Positions 18,341 to 28,026 are shown, numbered from the stretch's first letter. The stretch is DNA of 64,000 nucleotides from Alistipes senegalensis (GCA_023664945.1 JAMPER010000001.1:484279-548278); one strand, 5' to 3'. Notes: a model not told the origin generated them from the sequence alone. A program made the numbers and translations.

Positions 18341-20504
18341 GAAGTTTTCCTCCGGATAGGGCCTGCATGACTTGTTCTTTGGGGCCGTCTGCAATGATTT
18401 GGCCGTTGTCCATGACGATTAAGCGGTTGACAAGCGCCAGAAGCGAGGTGCGGTGGGTGACGAGCAGCAGGGTGTGGTTTTCGAGCTGGGCGGCGAACCG
18501 TTTTTTGAAGTTTTCTTCCGAGCGGTTGTCCAGGGAGTTGCTGGGTTCATCCAGCACGAAGATGGGCGGATTCAGGAGCAGGGCGCGGGCGTTGGCAACG
18601 GCCTGGCGCTGTCCGCCGGAGAGCCCTTCGCCGCGCTCGCCGATGGGCATGCCGAACCCCTGGGGGTGGCGGTTGACAAATTCGGTGACGCCGGCGATCT
18701 GGGCGGCGCGCATCATGACGGCATCGTCAACGTAGGGCGCGCCCAGCACGATGTTTTCCTTGACGCTGCCGAAGAAAAGCATGACGTCCTGCGGGATGTA
18801 GCCGATGTTGCGCCGGAGGTCTGCCGGGTCGATTTGCTGGAGGTCAACGCCGTCTATCCAGACGGAGCCTTCGTTGGGCTCGTAGATGCCGAGGATGAGT
18901 TTTTCCAGGGTGGATTTGCCGGAGCCGATGCGGCCGATGATGCCGACGCGTTCGCCGGGGCGGATTTTGAAGGAGACGTTGTTCAAGGCGGCAACGGTCT
19001 GGCCCGGATAGGTGAAGGTGACGTTTCTGAATTCGATGGCGCCGTGCAGGAGGGGGCGGTGGATGTAGTTTTTGCCCGGGGTGCGTTCAACGGGCAGCTG
19101 CATGATGTTATCTACGCCCTGTACTGCCGAGCGCGCCTGGTAGTAGCGGGTGATGAGGCTGGCAACCTGGGCCAGCGGGGCGGTGACGCGGCCGGTGAGC
19201 ATGGAGCAGGCGATGAGCCCGCCCATGGTGAGCGAGAGGTTGGAGATGAGGTACACGCCCACGATGACGACGCCGATGTAGGCGAGCTGCTGGAAGAGCA
19301 TGGACTGGTTGACGATGGCGGTGGCGAGCAGTTTGGATTTGAGGCTCAGTTCGCTTTGTTCGCCGATGATGCGTTCCCATTTGCGCTGGGCGATGCCTTC
19401 GGCATCAACGGCCTTGATGGTGTCGATTCCGGTTAGGGTTTCTATCAGGGTGGCGTGTTTTTGGGAGCCTACGCGGAAGTTTTGCCGGATGACGCTCTGG
19501 AGCGGCCGTTGCAGGGCCAGGGCAACGATGACGATGACGGGGATGGCTGCCAGGGGGACCAGGACGACGGGGCCGCCAACCCAGAGGATGATGAGCAAAA
19601 ACAGGATGGTGAATGGCAGGTCGATTAAGGCTGTGATGGTGGCCGAGGTGATGAAGTCGCGGAACATTTCGAATTCATGCAGGTTGTTGGCCAGGCTGCC
19701 GACGGATTTGGGCCGGACGGCGGCTTTTAGCCCCATGATTTTTTCAAAGATGCTGGCGGAGAGGATGATATCGACCCGTTTCCCGGCTACATCGAGGAAG
19801 TAGGCGCGGAGGGTTTTCATGATGAGGTCGAATACGTAGATGATGAAGATGCCGATGGCGAGCACCCACAGGGTTTCATAAGCCTGGTTGGGCACGACAC
19901 GGTCATAGACGTTCATGGTGAACAGCGGGGTAATGAGCGCAAAGACGTTGATGAGGAAGGAGGCAATGAGGACTTCGGAATACAGCGGCCATGCTTTTTT
20001 GAAGACGCTCCAGAACCAGTGTTCATTCCCGGGGATGCCGTGTTCGTCTGCCCGGGCATCGAAGCGGAAGGCAGGACGGCAGAAGATGACGAAGCCATTG
20101 TAGAATCCGGCGAGTTCTTCGGTGCTCATGCGGGTTTCGCCGCTGCCGGATTCGGGCGAGATGAGTGTCCAGACGCCGGTTTCGCTTCTTGCCGTGGCAA
20201 CGCAGGCCCGGCCGTTTTTCAGGAGCAGGACGGCGGGGAAGGTCATGCCGGAGATTTCTTCCAGGGTGCGCTTGTTGATGCGCCCGCTCAGTTTTGCGCG
20301 GCTGGCGGCACGCAGGAAGAGTTCCGGCGTGAGCCGCCCGTTTTCAAGCGGCAGGCCGGCGGTGAGCGTTTGCGCCGAGTAAGGCTGATGGTAGAGCCGG
20401 GTCAGGATGACCAGGCAGTTGAGCAGCGGGTCGTCTGACAGGAGCGCTTCAAACGGTATTTTCCATTCCTGCGCTGCGGGGGTTTCCTGGGTGTTGTCTG
20501 GCAT
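18324..20504 (-). CDS. lapB: Type I secretion ABC exporter (LapB)
   Basis: The 726-residue inner-membrane ATPase should energise adhesin export. An N-terminal C39-peptidase-like domain (about residues 15-145) lacks the usual catalytic arrangement and probably only binds the substrate. Six membrane segments follow (about 165-440), then the nucleotide-binding domain with GRIGSGKST (Walker A), LSGGQRQAVANARALL (signature) and FVLDEPSNSLD (Walker B). It is the LssB/LapB type associated with large RTX adhesins. It precedes lapC and follows a small Lap-locus gene. Confidence 0.93.
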   Translation of the reverse strand: MPDNTQETPAAQEWKIPFEALLSDDPLLNCLVILTRLYHQPYSAQTLTAGLPLENGRLTPELFLRAASRAKLSGRINKRTLEEISGMTFPAVLLLKNGRACVATARSETGVWTLISPESGSGETRMSTEELAGFYNGFVIFCRPAFRFDARADEHGIPGNEHWFWSVFKKAWPLYSEVLIASFLINVFALITPLFTMNVYDRVVPNQAYETLWVLAIGIFIIYVFDLIMKTLRAYFLDVAGKRVDIILSASIFEKIMGLKAAVRPKSVGSLANNLHEFEMFRDFITSATITALIDLPFTILFLLIILWVGGPVVLVPLAAIPVIVIVALALQRPLQSVIRQNFRVGSQKHATLIETLTGIDTIKAVDAEGIAQRKWERIIGEQSELSLKSKLLATAIVNQSMLFQQLAYIGVVIVGVYLISNLSLTMGGLIACSMLTGRVTAPLAQVASLITRYYQARSAVQGVDNIMQLPVERTPGKNYIHRPLLHGAIEFRNVTFTYPGQTVAALNNVSFKIRPGERVGIIGRIGSGKSTLEKLILGIYEPNEGSVWIDGVDLQQIDPADLRRNIGYIPQDVMLFFGSVKENIVLGAPYVDDAVMMRAAQIAGVTEFVNRHPQGFGMPIGERGEGLSGGQRQAVANARALLLNPPIFVLDEPSNSLDNRSEENFKKRFAAQLENHTLLLVTHRTSLLALVNRLIVMDNGQIIADGPKEQVMQALSGGKLHVAKN

Positions 20505-20548
20505 ATTGGTTCAATGGCGGGTTCGTTTGCCGGCGGCGTTGCCGGTGA

Positions 20549-20893
20549 TTAAAACAGGGTATCGTCCTGGACAAGGATGTCGCTGGTGTGTTCCAGTTTT
20601 TCACGTGCGCTTTTTTTGTTCAGGATTTTTTGCTGTGCGGCGGCGGGCAGTTCCGAAAAAAGGATGACGCCTTTTTGGGTGAGCAGGTCTATCAGGTCTT
20701 CCAGAATACGGATTTGCCGGAGATCCTGCATGAGCAGTTCCGCATGGCGCCGGTTTTGCCCGGCAGCGCTGCCATCGGCGAGAAATTGCATGATTTCGGG
20801 GTTGTCAAGGCCAAGCAGCTGGTCGTCCTCACGGATGGGTTCGGCTGTGAGGGCAATGATATCGCCTTTTTTGTTGCGTTGTACGTATGGCAT
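20549..20893 (-). CDS. Conserved small Lap-locus protein of unknown function
   Basis: The 114-residue protein starts MPYVQRNKKGDIIALTAEPI, with charged helical segments after residue 40 and no signal peptide or membrane segment. Similar small MPYVQR proteins, often annotated as tryptophan synthase beta subunit-like, accompany lapD and T1SS genes in related bacteria; that name comes from weak similarity and nothing here suggests tryptophan synthesis. It lies between lapD and lapB on the same strand with short gaps, so it is probably in the same operon. I take the ATG at 20893 over a TTG five codons upstream. Confidence 0.7.
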   Translation of the reverse strand: MPYVQRNKKGDIIALTAEPIREDDQLLGLDNPEIMQFLADGSAAGQNRRHAELLMQDLRQIRILEDLIDLLTQKGVILFSELPAAAQQKILNKKSAREKLEHTSDILVQDDTLF

Positions 20894-20923
20894 GGGCTGT
20901 CTTTGCAATGGGTTGTTTCTGTT

Positions 20924-22912
20924 TCAGGAAAGCGGCGCGTTTTTTTCTGCCTGGTTTGTCCAGGTTTCGGGGCGATGCAGTCCGTAGCCCTGCAATCCGT
21001 CCATGTGCAGTTTGACGGCGGTTTCCATTTCCAGCGGGGTTTCGATGGATTCGGCTATGACGAGGATATCCTGCGAATGTGCCATGCTGACGAGGATTTC
21101 CAGCATCCGCTGGTTGGTTTCGTTTTCGTTGATGCGGTTGATCAGGCTGCCGTCTATTTTCAGGTAGTCGGGTTTCAGGCCGCCCAGGGCGCTTAGCGAG
21201 ATGATGTTGCGGCCGAAGTGGTCGATGCCGAGGCCGACGCCGTAAGGCGCGACAGCCTGCCGGAAGGTCTGGATGGCGGGCAGGTTGCGTGCGGCGCTGT
21301 AGTCGTCCAGTTCAAGGAGGAGCTGTTTGGCCTCATCGGGATGCGCTTTCAGGAGCGCAGTAAGCCAGGCGACAAATTCGTGGTCGGATACGGATTGCGC
21401 TGTCAGGTTGACGGCGACTTTTTCCGGGGTATCGTCCCGGGCGGCGAGCTGCTTGAGTACGGTGGCGACGATGAGTTTGTCCAGTGAGGTTGCCAGGCCA
21501 TAATGGTAAACCATGGGGATGAAGAGGGAGGCCGGAATGAGCCTGTCTTTATCGGAGATGCGCAAAAGCACTTCGTGCTGCATGGGTTCGGATGGCGAGG
21601 CGGCTTTCATCGCCGTTTGTTTTAAGAGGGTGATGTTTTTGTTTTCGATGGTCCGGTTCAGCAGTTCGATCCACTGGGTGGCTGTCAGGGTATCAAATTC
21701 GCTGATCAAGCGGCTGTGGTAGTAATGGATGGCGTTGGGGCCTTTGATTTGAGCGGCCCTTAGCGCAATGTCTGTTTCGGAAAGGAATTCGGAAAGTGTC
21801 TGGTTGCGGTAGAAGGACAGGCCGATATGGCAGACTTCCGCAAAGGGGGTAATCTGTTTTTCGTTCAGGGCGGAGAGCGCTTCTGTGAGCGAGAGGCAGA
21901 AGTGCCGCGCCTGGATTTCGGTGACGCCGCTGATGGCAACGGCGAAGGTTGCGCCTGAAAGGCGGGCTGAAAGGGTGTCATGGGCGGCCAGCCCGGCGGT
22001 TTTGGCTTTAATGATTTGCGCCATGCTGCCCAAGAAGGTATCGCCTGCACGGTGGCCGGATTTCCGGTTGATTTCCATGAGGTGGGCGGCCTCGATGAAG
22101 AGGAGCACACCGGGGGCAAAGCCGGCATCCTGCTCAAGCATCTGTTGAAGGCGCATGTTGAAGTAGGCGCGGTTGGGCAGGCCGGTGACGTTGTCGGTAT
22201 AGGCCTGCCGGCGGATGTGCTGCAAGGCGGTTTCCTGCTGGGTGAACATTTCCCTGATACGGGAGGACATGAGGTTCATGGCGGAAACGACTTCGCGCAG
22301 TTCGCGTGTCCAGGGCAGGTTTTTCTGGATGACGTATTCTTTTGAGGAAATGGCTTCGGCCTGCTGCTGGACGGCTTTCAACGGGCGCAGGACGTAATGC
22401 AGCACCAGCATGACGAGGCCGAAAGCAACGGCAAAGCAGCACAGGAAAAGCCAGAAGAAGCGGACGCTGCCATCCCACAGGCGGATGTAGGCAAATTCCG
22501 GGTTGGCGCTGATTTTGACTACGCCTGCCTGGTTCCAGCCGTTCATGACAAGGGAGGTTCCCTGCGGGGTTTCCAGCGGGAAGAAGCTGATGAACCATTT
22601 GGGGACGTTTTCAACGTGGCGCTCGCCGGACAGTTCGAGGATGGTTGTGCCTTTGATATCGGAAACGATGATTTCACGGTAGTAACCGCTGTCGTAGAGT
22701 GCGCTGACATGGCTTTCGATCATGGCGGTATTGTTTTCCGCCATATAGGGCGACAGGGTCAGCCCCAGTGAGGTTGCCACATCCTGGGAGATGCTGTTTA
22801 GCTGGTCGTTCAGGTAGGCGCGGGTATGCTGGATGTTGATGCTGAATGTTCCGATGAACAGCAGCAGGAACAGTATGGCGATGATGAGTGTCAGTTGTCG
22901 CCGCAAGGTCAT
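20924..22912 (-). CDS. lapD: c-di-GMP receptor LapD
   Basis: The 662-residue inner-membrane protein should bind c-di-GMP inside the cell and hold LapG in the periplasm. Domains in order: membrane segment (about 5-27), periplasmic sensor with the MNGW motif matching the LapG-binding Trp of LapD, second membrane segment, HAMP (about 175-230), degenerate GGDEF (SGATF in place of GGDEF) and degenerate EAL (HEVLLR in place of EAL). Both catalytic motifs are lost, as in known LapD proteins, so it is a receptor rather than an enzyme. An upstream start would add 16 residues; I chose MTLRRQL. Confidence 0.93.
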   Translation of the reverse strand: MTLRRQLTLIIAILFLLLFIGTFSINIQHTRAYLNDQLNSISQDVATSLGLTLSPYMAENNTAMIESHVSALYDSGYYREIIVSDIKGTTILELSGERHVENVPKWFISFFPLETPQGTSLVMNGWNQAGVVKISANPEFAYIRLWDGSVRFFWLFLCCFAVAFGLVMLVLHYVLRPLKAVQQQAEAISSKEYVIQKNLPWTRELREVVSAMNLMSSRIREMFTQQETALQHIRRQAYTDNVTGLPNRAYFNMRLQQMLEQDAGFAPGVLLFIEAAHLMEINRKSGHRAGDTFLGSMAQIIKAKTAGLAAHDTLSARLSGATFAVAISGVTEIQARHFCLSLTEALSALNEKQITPFAEVCHIGLSFYRNQTLSEFLSETDIALRAAQIKGPNAIHYYHSRLISEFDTLTATQWIELLNRTIENKNITLLKQTAMKAASPSEPMQHEVLLRISDKDRLIPASLFIPMVYHYGLATSLDKLIVATVLKQLAARDDTPEKVAVNLTAQSVSDHEFVAWLTALLKAHPDEAKQLLLELDDYSAARNLPAIQTFRQAVAPYGVGLGIDHFGRNIISLSALGGLKPDYLKIDGSLINRINENETNQRMLEILVSMAHSQDILVIAESIETPLEMETAVKLHMDGLQGYGLHRPETWTNQAEKNAPLS

Positions 22913-23002
22913 GACATGGTCTCCGGATGTGGCGTGCGCATGGCAGAATAAGGCAGGCAATAGCCGGTTTTGTGCCGTTTTTCCTGATGTGTCCGGCCGG
23001 GA

Positions 23003-23698
23003 TTATTCAAATTCCTGCTCCATCCTGTTTTGTATTTCTTTCCAGAACCTGATTTTACTTGAGTTTCCGACACGTCCCAAATTGCTTGATTTGACTACCC
23101 AGAGGTCGCTGCCGTTAAAGGCGTAAACCGGCGTCAGGTCGGTACGCTGGCTGGCCGGTTTGATCTGGCGGTTCAGGTTGTCCAGAATGAGGGGGACGGC
23201 TCCCGGCTGCGCATAGTAGGCCAATACCATGTGCGCAATGGTGGACTGGTTGACTTTGGCCTGGACGTAGGTAATTTTCAGTTTGTCCATGCTGATGCCC
23301 AAGGCGGCCAGTGTGACGTATTTGGCAATGGCATAGTCTTCGCAGTCGCCGCCGTTGCTGGCGAGCATTTCGGCCGGTGTTGCCCAGTAGTCGTTTTGTT
23401 TCCAGTGCGCGAGGTCGGAAACATAGGGAATGGTATTGAAGAAATCGTTGACGGTTTTCAGTTTTTCCTGTTCCGGCCTGTTTTGGGTGTTTTGCATCAT
23501 GGTTGCCCAGTCTTCCAGGCGTTTTTTCGCCCCAAGGCCGTAACGGCTTGTCATGCTGCTGATAACCGCCGCTTTGAGCCGGGGCAGGGAACTTGCGGCA
23601 TGGAGGAGGGCGGAAAGCAGAAATGCCGCTGCCAGCACGGCAAGAAGGTGTCTGAAAAAAAAGGGTTTTCTGTTTTTTTTCAGACAGGGCTGGCACAT
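23003..23698 (-). CDS. lapG: LapG periplasmic cysteine protease
   Basis: The 231-residue transglutaminase-like protease cuts LapA-type adhesins at a dialanine site, releasing them. An N-terminal hydrophobic segment (about residues 14-34) directs export. The catalytic triad is visible as Cys in GGDCEDYAIAKY, His in STIAHMVL and Asp in LILDNL. It lies directly upstream of lapD on the same strand. The first codons contain A8 and T8 runs inside a perfect inverted repeat, making the reading frame a candidate for slippage. A matching TAAG site is present in the adhesin at residues 106-109. Confidence 0.93.
   Translation of the reverse strand: MCQPCLKKNRKPFFFRHLLAVLAAAFLLSALLHAASSLPRLKAAVISSMTSRYGLGAKKRLEDWATMMQNTQNRPEQEKLKTVNDFFNTIPYVSDLAHWKQNDYWATPAEMLASNGGDCEDYAIAKYVTLAALGISMDKLKITYVQAKVNQSTIAHMVLAYYAQPGAVPLILDNLNRQIKPASQRTDLTPVYAFNGSDLWVVKSSNLGRVGNSSKIRFWKEIQNRMEQEFE
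23650..23685. repeat. Perfect inverted repeat with A8/T8 runs at the start of lapG
   Basis: GTCTGAAAAAAAA (23650-23662) and TTTTTTTTCAGAC (23673-23685) are exact inverted 13-mers with a 10-base loop, located in codons 5-17 of lapG. The hairpin and homopolymers could affect translation or promote slipped-strand mutation. Confidence 0.8.
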
Positions 23699-23806
23699 AT
23701 CACATATTTCGCGACGGCTGGCGGTTATGGCATGGGGGGCTTCCTGTTATGATAACCTGCCCGGCAGGTTCCGGAGAAGATGCCGGGCGCATAAGAAAGA
23801 AGCCTG

Positions 23807-25266
23807 TTATTCGTTCGGTTTTTGGCCGGCCATTTCCTTAAGAGACTGTTTCCGGTTCATTTCCCTTTGCAGCCAGCTTTCTTCCCGTTTTTCGTAGTCT
23901 TTCTTGCTCCAGCGGTTGCTGTGTTCGACTCTTTCTTTTGCGTTGGCTTCTTCCGGCGGATTGACGCCCAGCGAGGACAGGAGCAGGCCTTCGTCTGCCA
24001 TGAGCCGGTACCGGGCGAACAGTTCGAGGTAGAGCCCGTTGGTGTATTCCACTGTGGAGGTGTAGTACTCGTTTTCGGTATCCAGCAGGTCGATCAAGGT
24101 CCGTTGGCCGATGACAAACTGTTTGCTGTAGGCATCTCTTGTGGAGCGGCTTGAATCGGCATGGTCACGCAGGTTTGGCAGCCTGCTTTTGGCAGACTGG
24201 TAGGTGTTCCAGGAGTAGCTGGTGCTTTCGTCAAGCTGCATCTGGGTCCGCTTCATGATTTCCATGGCCTGGTAGAGGAGTTGTTTGGTTTCGCCTACCC
24301 TGGCGTTATCTGCCCCTCCCCTGATGAGGTTCCAGTTCATGCGGACCATGACGTATTTGTCATCGTTTTCCCCTCTTAATCCGCCGGAGTTGTCTATGTA
24401 GTCCATGCCTGCCTGAAGGTCGAATCTCGGGCCGAAGGCTGATTTTGCCGCGTTATGCTGGGCGCGGGCTGCCTCTATATCGGCTTTGGACTGTTTTAAG
24501 AGCGGGTTGTTTTCCCTTGCCGTGTCCATGGCGTCTTCCAGGTTTTGCGGCATGAAGTCATCGCCCGGGCCTTCCGGCTGGATGAATTCATCAGGACGCA
24601 TGCCGGTGTTGCGCTGGTAGGCGATTTCAGCGTCTCTCAGGTTGGCTTCCGAAGAGACGAGGTTGGATTTTGCCAGTGCCAGGCGGGCGGCGGCCTGGTC
24701 AACGTCTGATTGCCTGCCGACTCCCGCATGGGCTCTCATGCTTATCTGGTCGTAGGTTTTCTGGTGGTTTTGCAGGTTTTCCCGGGTAAGGCGCACGATT
24801 TCCCTTAGCCTTAACACATCCAGGTAGGATTCAACGACTTTCAGGGCTATTTGTTCTGATGAGCCTTGCACTTTGTGGGCGGCGGATTCCATCCGTGCCC
24901 GGTTGCGGTCAACTTCGTATTTGGTGGCGAAGCTGTCAAACAGCATTTGCTGGAGGGTGATGCCTTTTTCATGGCGGGTGAGGGTGTCGCTCCAGTGGTA
25001 GCCGGTGTTGCTGTTTAAGGCTTTTTCCCGTCCTGCTCCCCAGTTGACGTCAACCCGGGGCAGGTAGCCGCTGTATGCGCCTGCCAGGGCTTCATCCACT
25101 GACCGGCGGTAGCGGGAATCTATCGCTATATCGGGGTTGTCTCTCAAGGTGTAGTCAACGGCGGCTGTCAGGGTGGTTTGGGCACAGGCAATGCCTGATG
25201 CTAATGTTATGGACGCCGCAAAAAACAGGGAGGTTGCCCGGGGGGCAGGAAGTTTTTAATTTTCAT
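23807..25266 (-). CDS. lapE: TolC-family outer-membrane protein (LapE), frameshifted in its signal peptide
   Basis: The outer-membrane channel partner of LapB/LapC. From TTG 25147 a 446-residue frame encodes the two TolC repeats with long coiled coils (about residues 30-215 and 230-400) but lacks a signal peptide. One is encoded directly upstream: from ATG 25266, MKIKNFLPP is in one frame, and the hydrophobic ATSLFFAASITLASGIACAQ is in the lapE frame, with a C6 run (25240-25245 on the minus strand) at the junction. One extra C would join them into a typical exported TolC protein. A C10 run lies one base before the ATG. Either the gene is phase-variable and currently off, or the sequence has a homopolymer error. 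Confidence 0.85.
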
Positions 25267-25267
25267 C

Positions 25268-25277
25268 GGGGGGGGGG
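25268..25277. repeat. Homopolymer of ten G (C10 on the lapE strand)
   Basis: Ten consecutive G on the plus strand lie one base before the lapE ATG on the minus strand, where a ribosome binding site would be expected. Such tracts change length by slippage and could alter lapE translation. Confidence 0.9.
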
Positions 25278-25420
25278 AGAAATCCCCTTTATGAGTTGTT
25301 TAACATATTGTTAAATATTACAGGATTTTGCCGTCAATTTGAATGGGCCGCATGAGGGCTTCCGTCACGGGCTGACGCATGGTGGCGGGGTTTGCGGGCA
25401 AAAATTCAGGAAAGCGGGGG

Positions 25421-26257
25421 ATGGGGATGCTGATTAAGCGGAAATCGGTGGAAAAGGAGGCGGCCTTGCGCCGTCCGGAGGAAAAACCGGCAAAAGGGGG
25501 GCGGCGCAAGGTTCGTTTTGCGCCGGTGATTCTTTCGGAGTGCGGCGGGGTGCGTTATCTGCATTTCGGGACGGAATGGGTGCAGGGGGCGATGCGGATT
25601 CGCGATCCGTACCGGCTGGAATTGGCTTATGCCCGCCAGATGATGGCCTGGATGTTGTTTGGCAGGCAGCCGGGGCATATTGTGCAGTTGGGCCTGGGGG
25701 CAGGGGCGCTGACCCGGTTTTGTTACCGGTATTTCCCGCAGGCGCGGGTGACGGCGGTGGAGCTGAATGAAGAGGTGACGGCAGTTTGCCGCTCGATGTT
25801 TGCTTTGCCGCCGGAGGATGGCAGGCTGGCGGTGGCAGAAATGGATGCGATGGATTTTGTGGCTGAAGCGCCGTCCGGTTCGGTTTCGGTGATACAGGCG
25901 GATTTGTTTGATGCGACTGATCTTGGGCCTGTGCTGGATATGCCGGCATTTTATGCCGCGTGCGCCCGCTCTTTGGAAGAGGAGGGGGTGCTGGCGGTGA
26001 ATCTTTTCGGCCAACATGAAAGTTACCCAAGGAATTATGAGGCGATAGCGGCGGCTTTCCCCTGTGTTTTGACGCTGCCGGCCTGCCGGGAAGGCAATGT
26101 GGTGGTGCTGGCCATGAAGAAAAGGCCGGTGCCGGAGCAGGAGGCGCTCAGGGAGCGGGCGCGGGCTATCCGCCGGGAAACGGGGCTGGCGCTTTTGAGG
26201 TGGGCTGACGGGTTATACCGGGCGCTTTCGGCAGCATCGGAGCCAGGGCAGGGGTGA
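25421..26257 (+). CDS. Spermidine synthase-like methyltransferase-fold protein
   Basis: The 278-residue protein has the Rossmann core of the spermine/spermidine synthase family: HIVQLGLGAGALTRFC (motif I, about residues 85-100), RVTAVELNEEVTAVC, and VIQADLFD. The polyamine synthase aspartates are not clearly preserved, so the substrate is unknown. A basic N-terminal stretch (KRKSVEKEAALRRPEEKPAK) has no signal peptide. AGGA nine bases upstream supports the ATG at 25421; an ATG at 25427 or an upstream one at 25379 are alternatives. It is divergent from lapE and precedes the malonate decarboxylase operon by 113 bases. Confidence 0.75.
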   Translation: MGMLIKRKSVEKEAALRRPEEKPAKGGRRKVRFAPVILSECGGVRYLHFGTEWVQGAMRIRDPYRLELAYARQMMAWMLFGRQPGHIVQLGLGAGALTRFCYRYFPQARVTAVELNEEVTAVCRSMFALPPEDGRLAVAEMDAMDFVAEAPSGSVSVIQADLFDATDLGPVLDMPAFYAACARSLEEEGVLAVNLFGQHESYPRNYEAIAAAFPCVLTLPACREGNVVVLAMKKRPVPEQEALRERARAIRRETGLALLRWADGLYRALSAASEPGQG

Positions 26258-26370
26258 CGGGGTGTTAATTGTTACTTTCAGGCTAATGATTTTGCCGGCA
26301 GCCTGATTGATGTATCCGGCAGGTTTCCCCAGAATGGCGGTATTGATTTTCCCGCCAAAGGAGAGAAGCC

Positions 26371-28026
26371 ATGTTGGAACGATGTGTATCGCCGGGCAAA
26401 TGGGATACGAAGCGGCAGGAGAAGGCAAGGCGGATAGCGCGCCTGGGCCTGAAAGGGAAGGTGCTGCCTTCGGATGATTTGCCTGCCATGCTGGAGAAGC
26501 TGATTGCGCCGGGCGACCGGGTGGTGCTGGAGGGCAATAACCAGAAGCAGGCGGATTTTCTGGCACGGATGCTGGCGGAGGTGAATCCAGAGAAGCTGCA
26601 TGATTTGCATATGATTATGCCGAGCGTGAGTTTGCCGGAGCATCTTGACCTGTTTGAAAAGGGGATTGCCCGGAAGATGGATTTTTCCTATTCCGGCGCG
26701 CAGAGCCTGCGCATGTCGCAGCTTTTGGAGGATGGCCTTTTGGAGGTGGGGGCGATCCACACTTATATTGAGCTGTATGCCCGCCTTTTTGTTGACCTGA
26801 TTCCGAATGTGGCGCTGATTGCGGCTTACAAGGCGGATAAAGACGGGAATCTTTATACGGGCCCCAGTACGGAGGATACGCCTGCGATTGCGGAGGCGGC
26901 GGCTTTCAAGAACGGGATTGTGATTGCGCAGGTCAATGAGCTGGCGGAGGATGCCGCCGGTTTGCCCCGGGTGGATATTCCCGGTTCATGGGTGGATTTT
27001 GTGGTGAAGGCGGACAGGCCCTTTTTCATTGAGCCGCTTTTTACCCGTGACCCCCGCCTGATCAAGCCGGTGCATATTTTGATGGCGATGATGGCGATCA
27101 AGGGGATTTATGCCAAGCACCAGGTGCAGTCGCTTAATCATGGTATCGGGTTCAATACGGCGGCGATTGAGCTGCTTTTGCCGACTTATGGCGAAAGGCT
27201 GGGGCTGAAGGGGAAAATCTGCCGGAACTGGACGCTGAATCCGCATCCGACTTTGATTCCGGCGATTGAGTCGGGCTGGGTGGAAACGGTGCATTGTTTT
27301 GGCGGCGAGCTGGGGATGGAGGATTATATTGCCGCGCGGCCGGATGTGTTTTTTACGGGGCCGGACGGTTCGATGCGTTCGAACCGTGCGTTTTGCCAGA
27401 TGGCGGGGCAGTATGCGGTGGATATGTTTATCGGCTCGACGTTGCAGGTGGATGGCGCGGCGAATTCTTCGACGGTGACGCGGGGACGGGTTTCCGGTTT
27501 TGGCGGCGCGCCGAATATGGGGCATGACCCGCGCGGCAGGCGCCATGCCACGCCTGCATGGCTGGATATGATGGAGGGAACCGACTCCCTGGAGCGCGGC
27601 CGGAAGCTGGTGGTGCAGATGGTGGAGACTTACCAGTCTGGCGCAAACCCGACTTTTGTGGAAAGCCTGGATGCGGTTGAGGTGGCAAGGGACTCCGGTA
27701 TGCCTTTGGCGCCTGTGATGATTTATGGCGACGATGTGACGCATGTGCTGACGGAGGAGGGGATTGCCTATCTGTACCGGGCAAAATCGCTTGAGGAGCG
27801 CAAGGCGATGGTTGCCGCTGTGGCAGGGATTACGGAGATTGGCATGGGCGCAGACCCGGAAACGGTGCGGCGGCTCAGGCAGGAAAACAAGGTGGCTTTC
27901 CCGGAGGACCTGGGCATTGCCCGCACGGAGGCCAAACGCTCATTGCTGGCGGCGGGCAGTATTGCCGAGCTGGTGGAATGGTCCGGCGGCCTGTATAACC
28001 CGCCTGCCCGTTTCCGGAGCTGGTGA
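26371..28026 (+). CDS. mdcA: Malonate decarboxylase alpha subunit (malonyl-S-ACP:acetate transferase)
   Basis: The 551-residue cytoplasmic subunit exchanges the acetyl group on the acyl carrier protein for malonate, the first step of each decarboxylation cycle. Length and sequence (for example LERCVSPGKWDTKRQEKARR at the start, and EMDYIAARPDVFFTGPDGS-like segments near residue 320) match MdcA. The RBS AAAGGAGAGAAGCC precedes the ATG. It opens a tightly packed operon mdcABCDEGH in which nearly all genes overlap or nearly touch. The TGA overlaps the mdcB ATG. Confidence 0.96.
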   Translation: MLERCVSPGKWDTKRQEKARRIARLGLKGKVLPSDDLPAMLEKLIAPGDRVVLEGNNQKQADFLARMLAEVNPEKLHDLHMIMPSVSLPEHLDLFEKGIARKMDFSYSGAQSLRMSQLLEDGLLEVGAIHTYIELYARLFVDLIPNVALIAAYKADKDGNLYTGPSTEDTPAIAEAAAFKNGIVIAQVNELAEDAAGLPRVDIPGSWVDFVVKADRPFFIEPLFTRDPRLIKPVHILMAMMAIKGIYAKHQVQSLNHGIGFNTAAIELLLPTYGERLGLKGKICRNWTLNPHPTLIPAIESGWVETVHCFGGELGMEDYIAARPDVFFTGPDGSMRSNRAFCQMAGQYAVDMFIGSTLQVDGAANSSTVTRGRVSGFGGAPNMGHDPRGRRHATPAWLDMMEGTDSLERGRKLVVQMVETYQSGANPTFVESLDAVEVARDSGMPLAPVMIYGDDVTHVLTEEGIAYLYRAKSLEERKAMVAAVAGITEIGMGADPETVRRLRQENKVAFPEDLGIARTEAKRSLLAAGSIAELVEWSGGLYNPPARFRSW

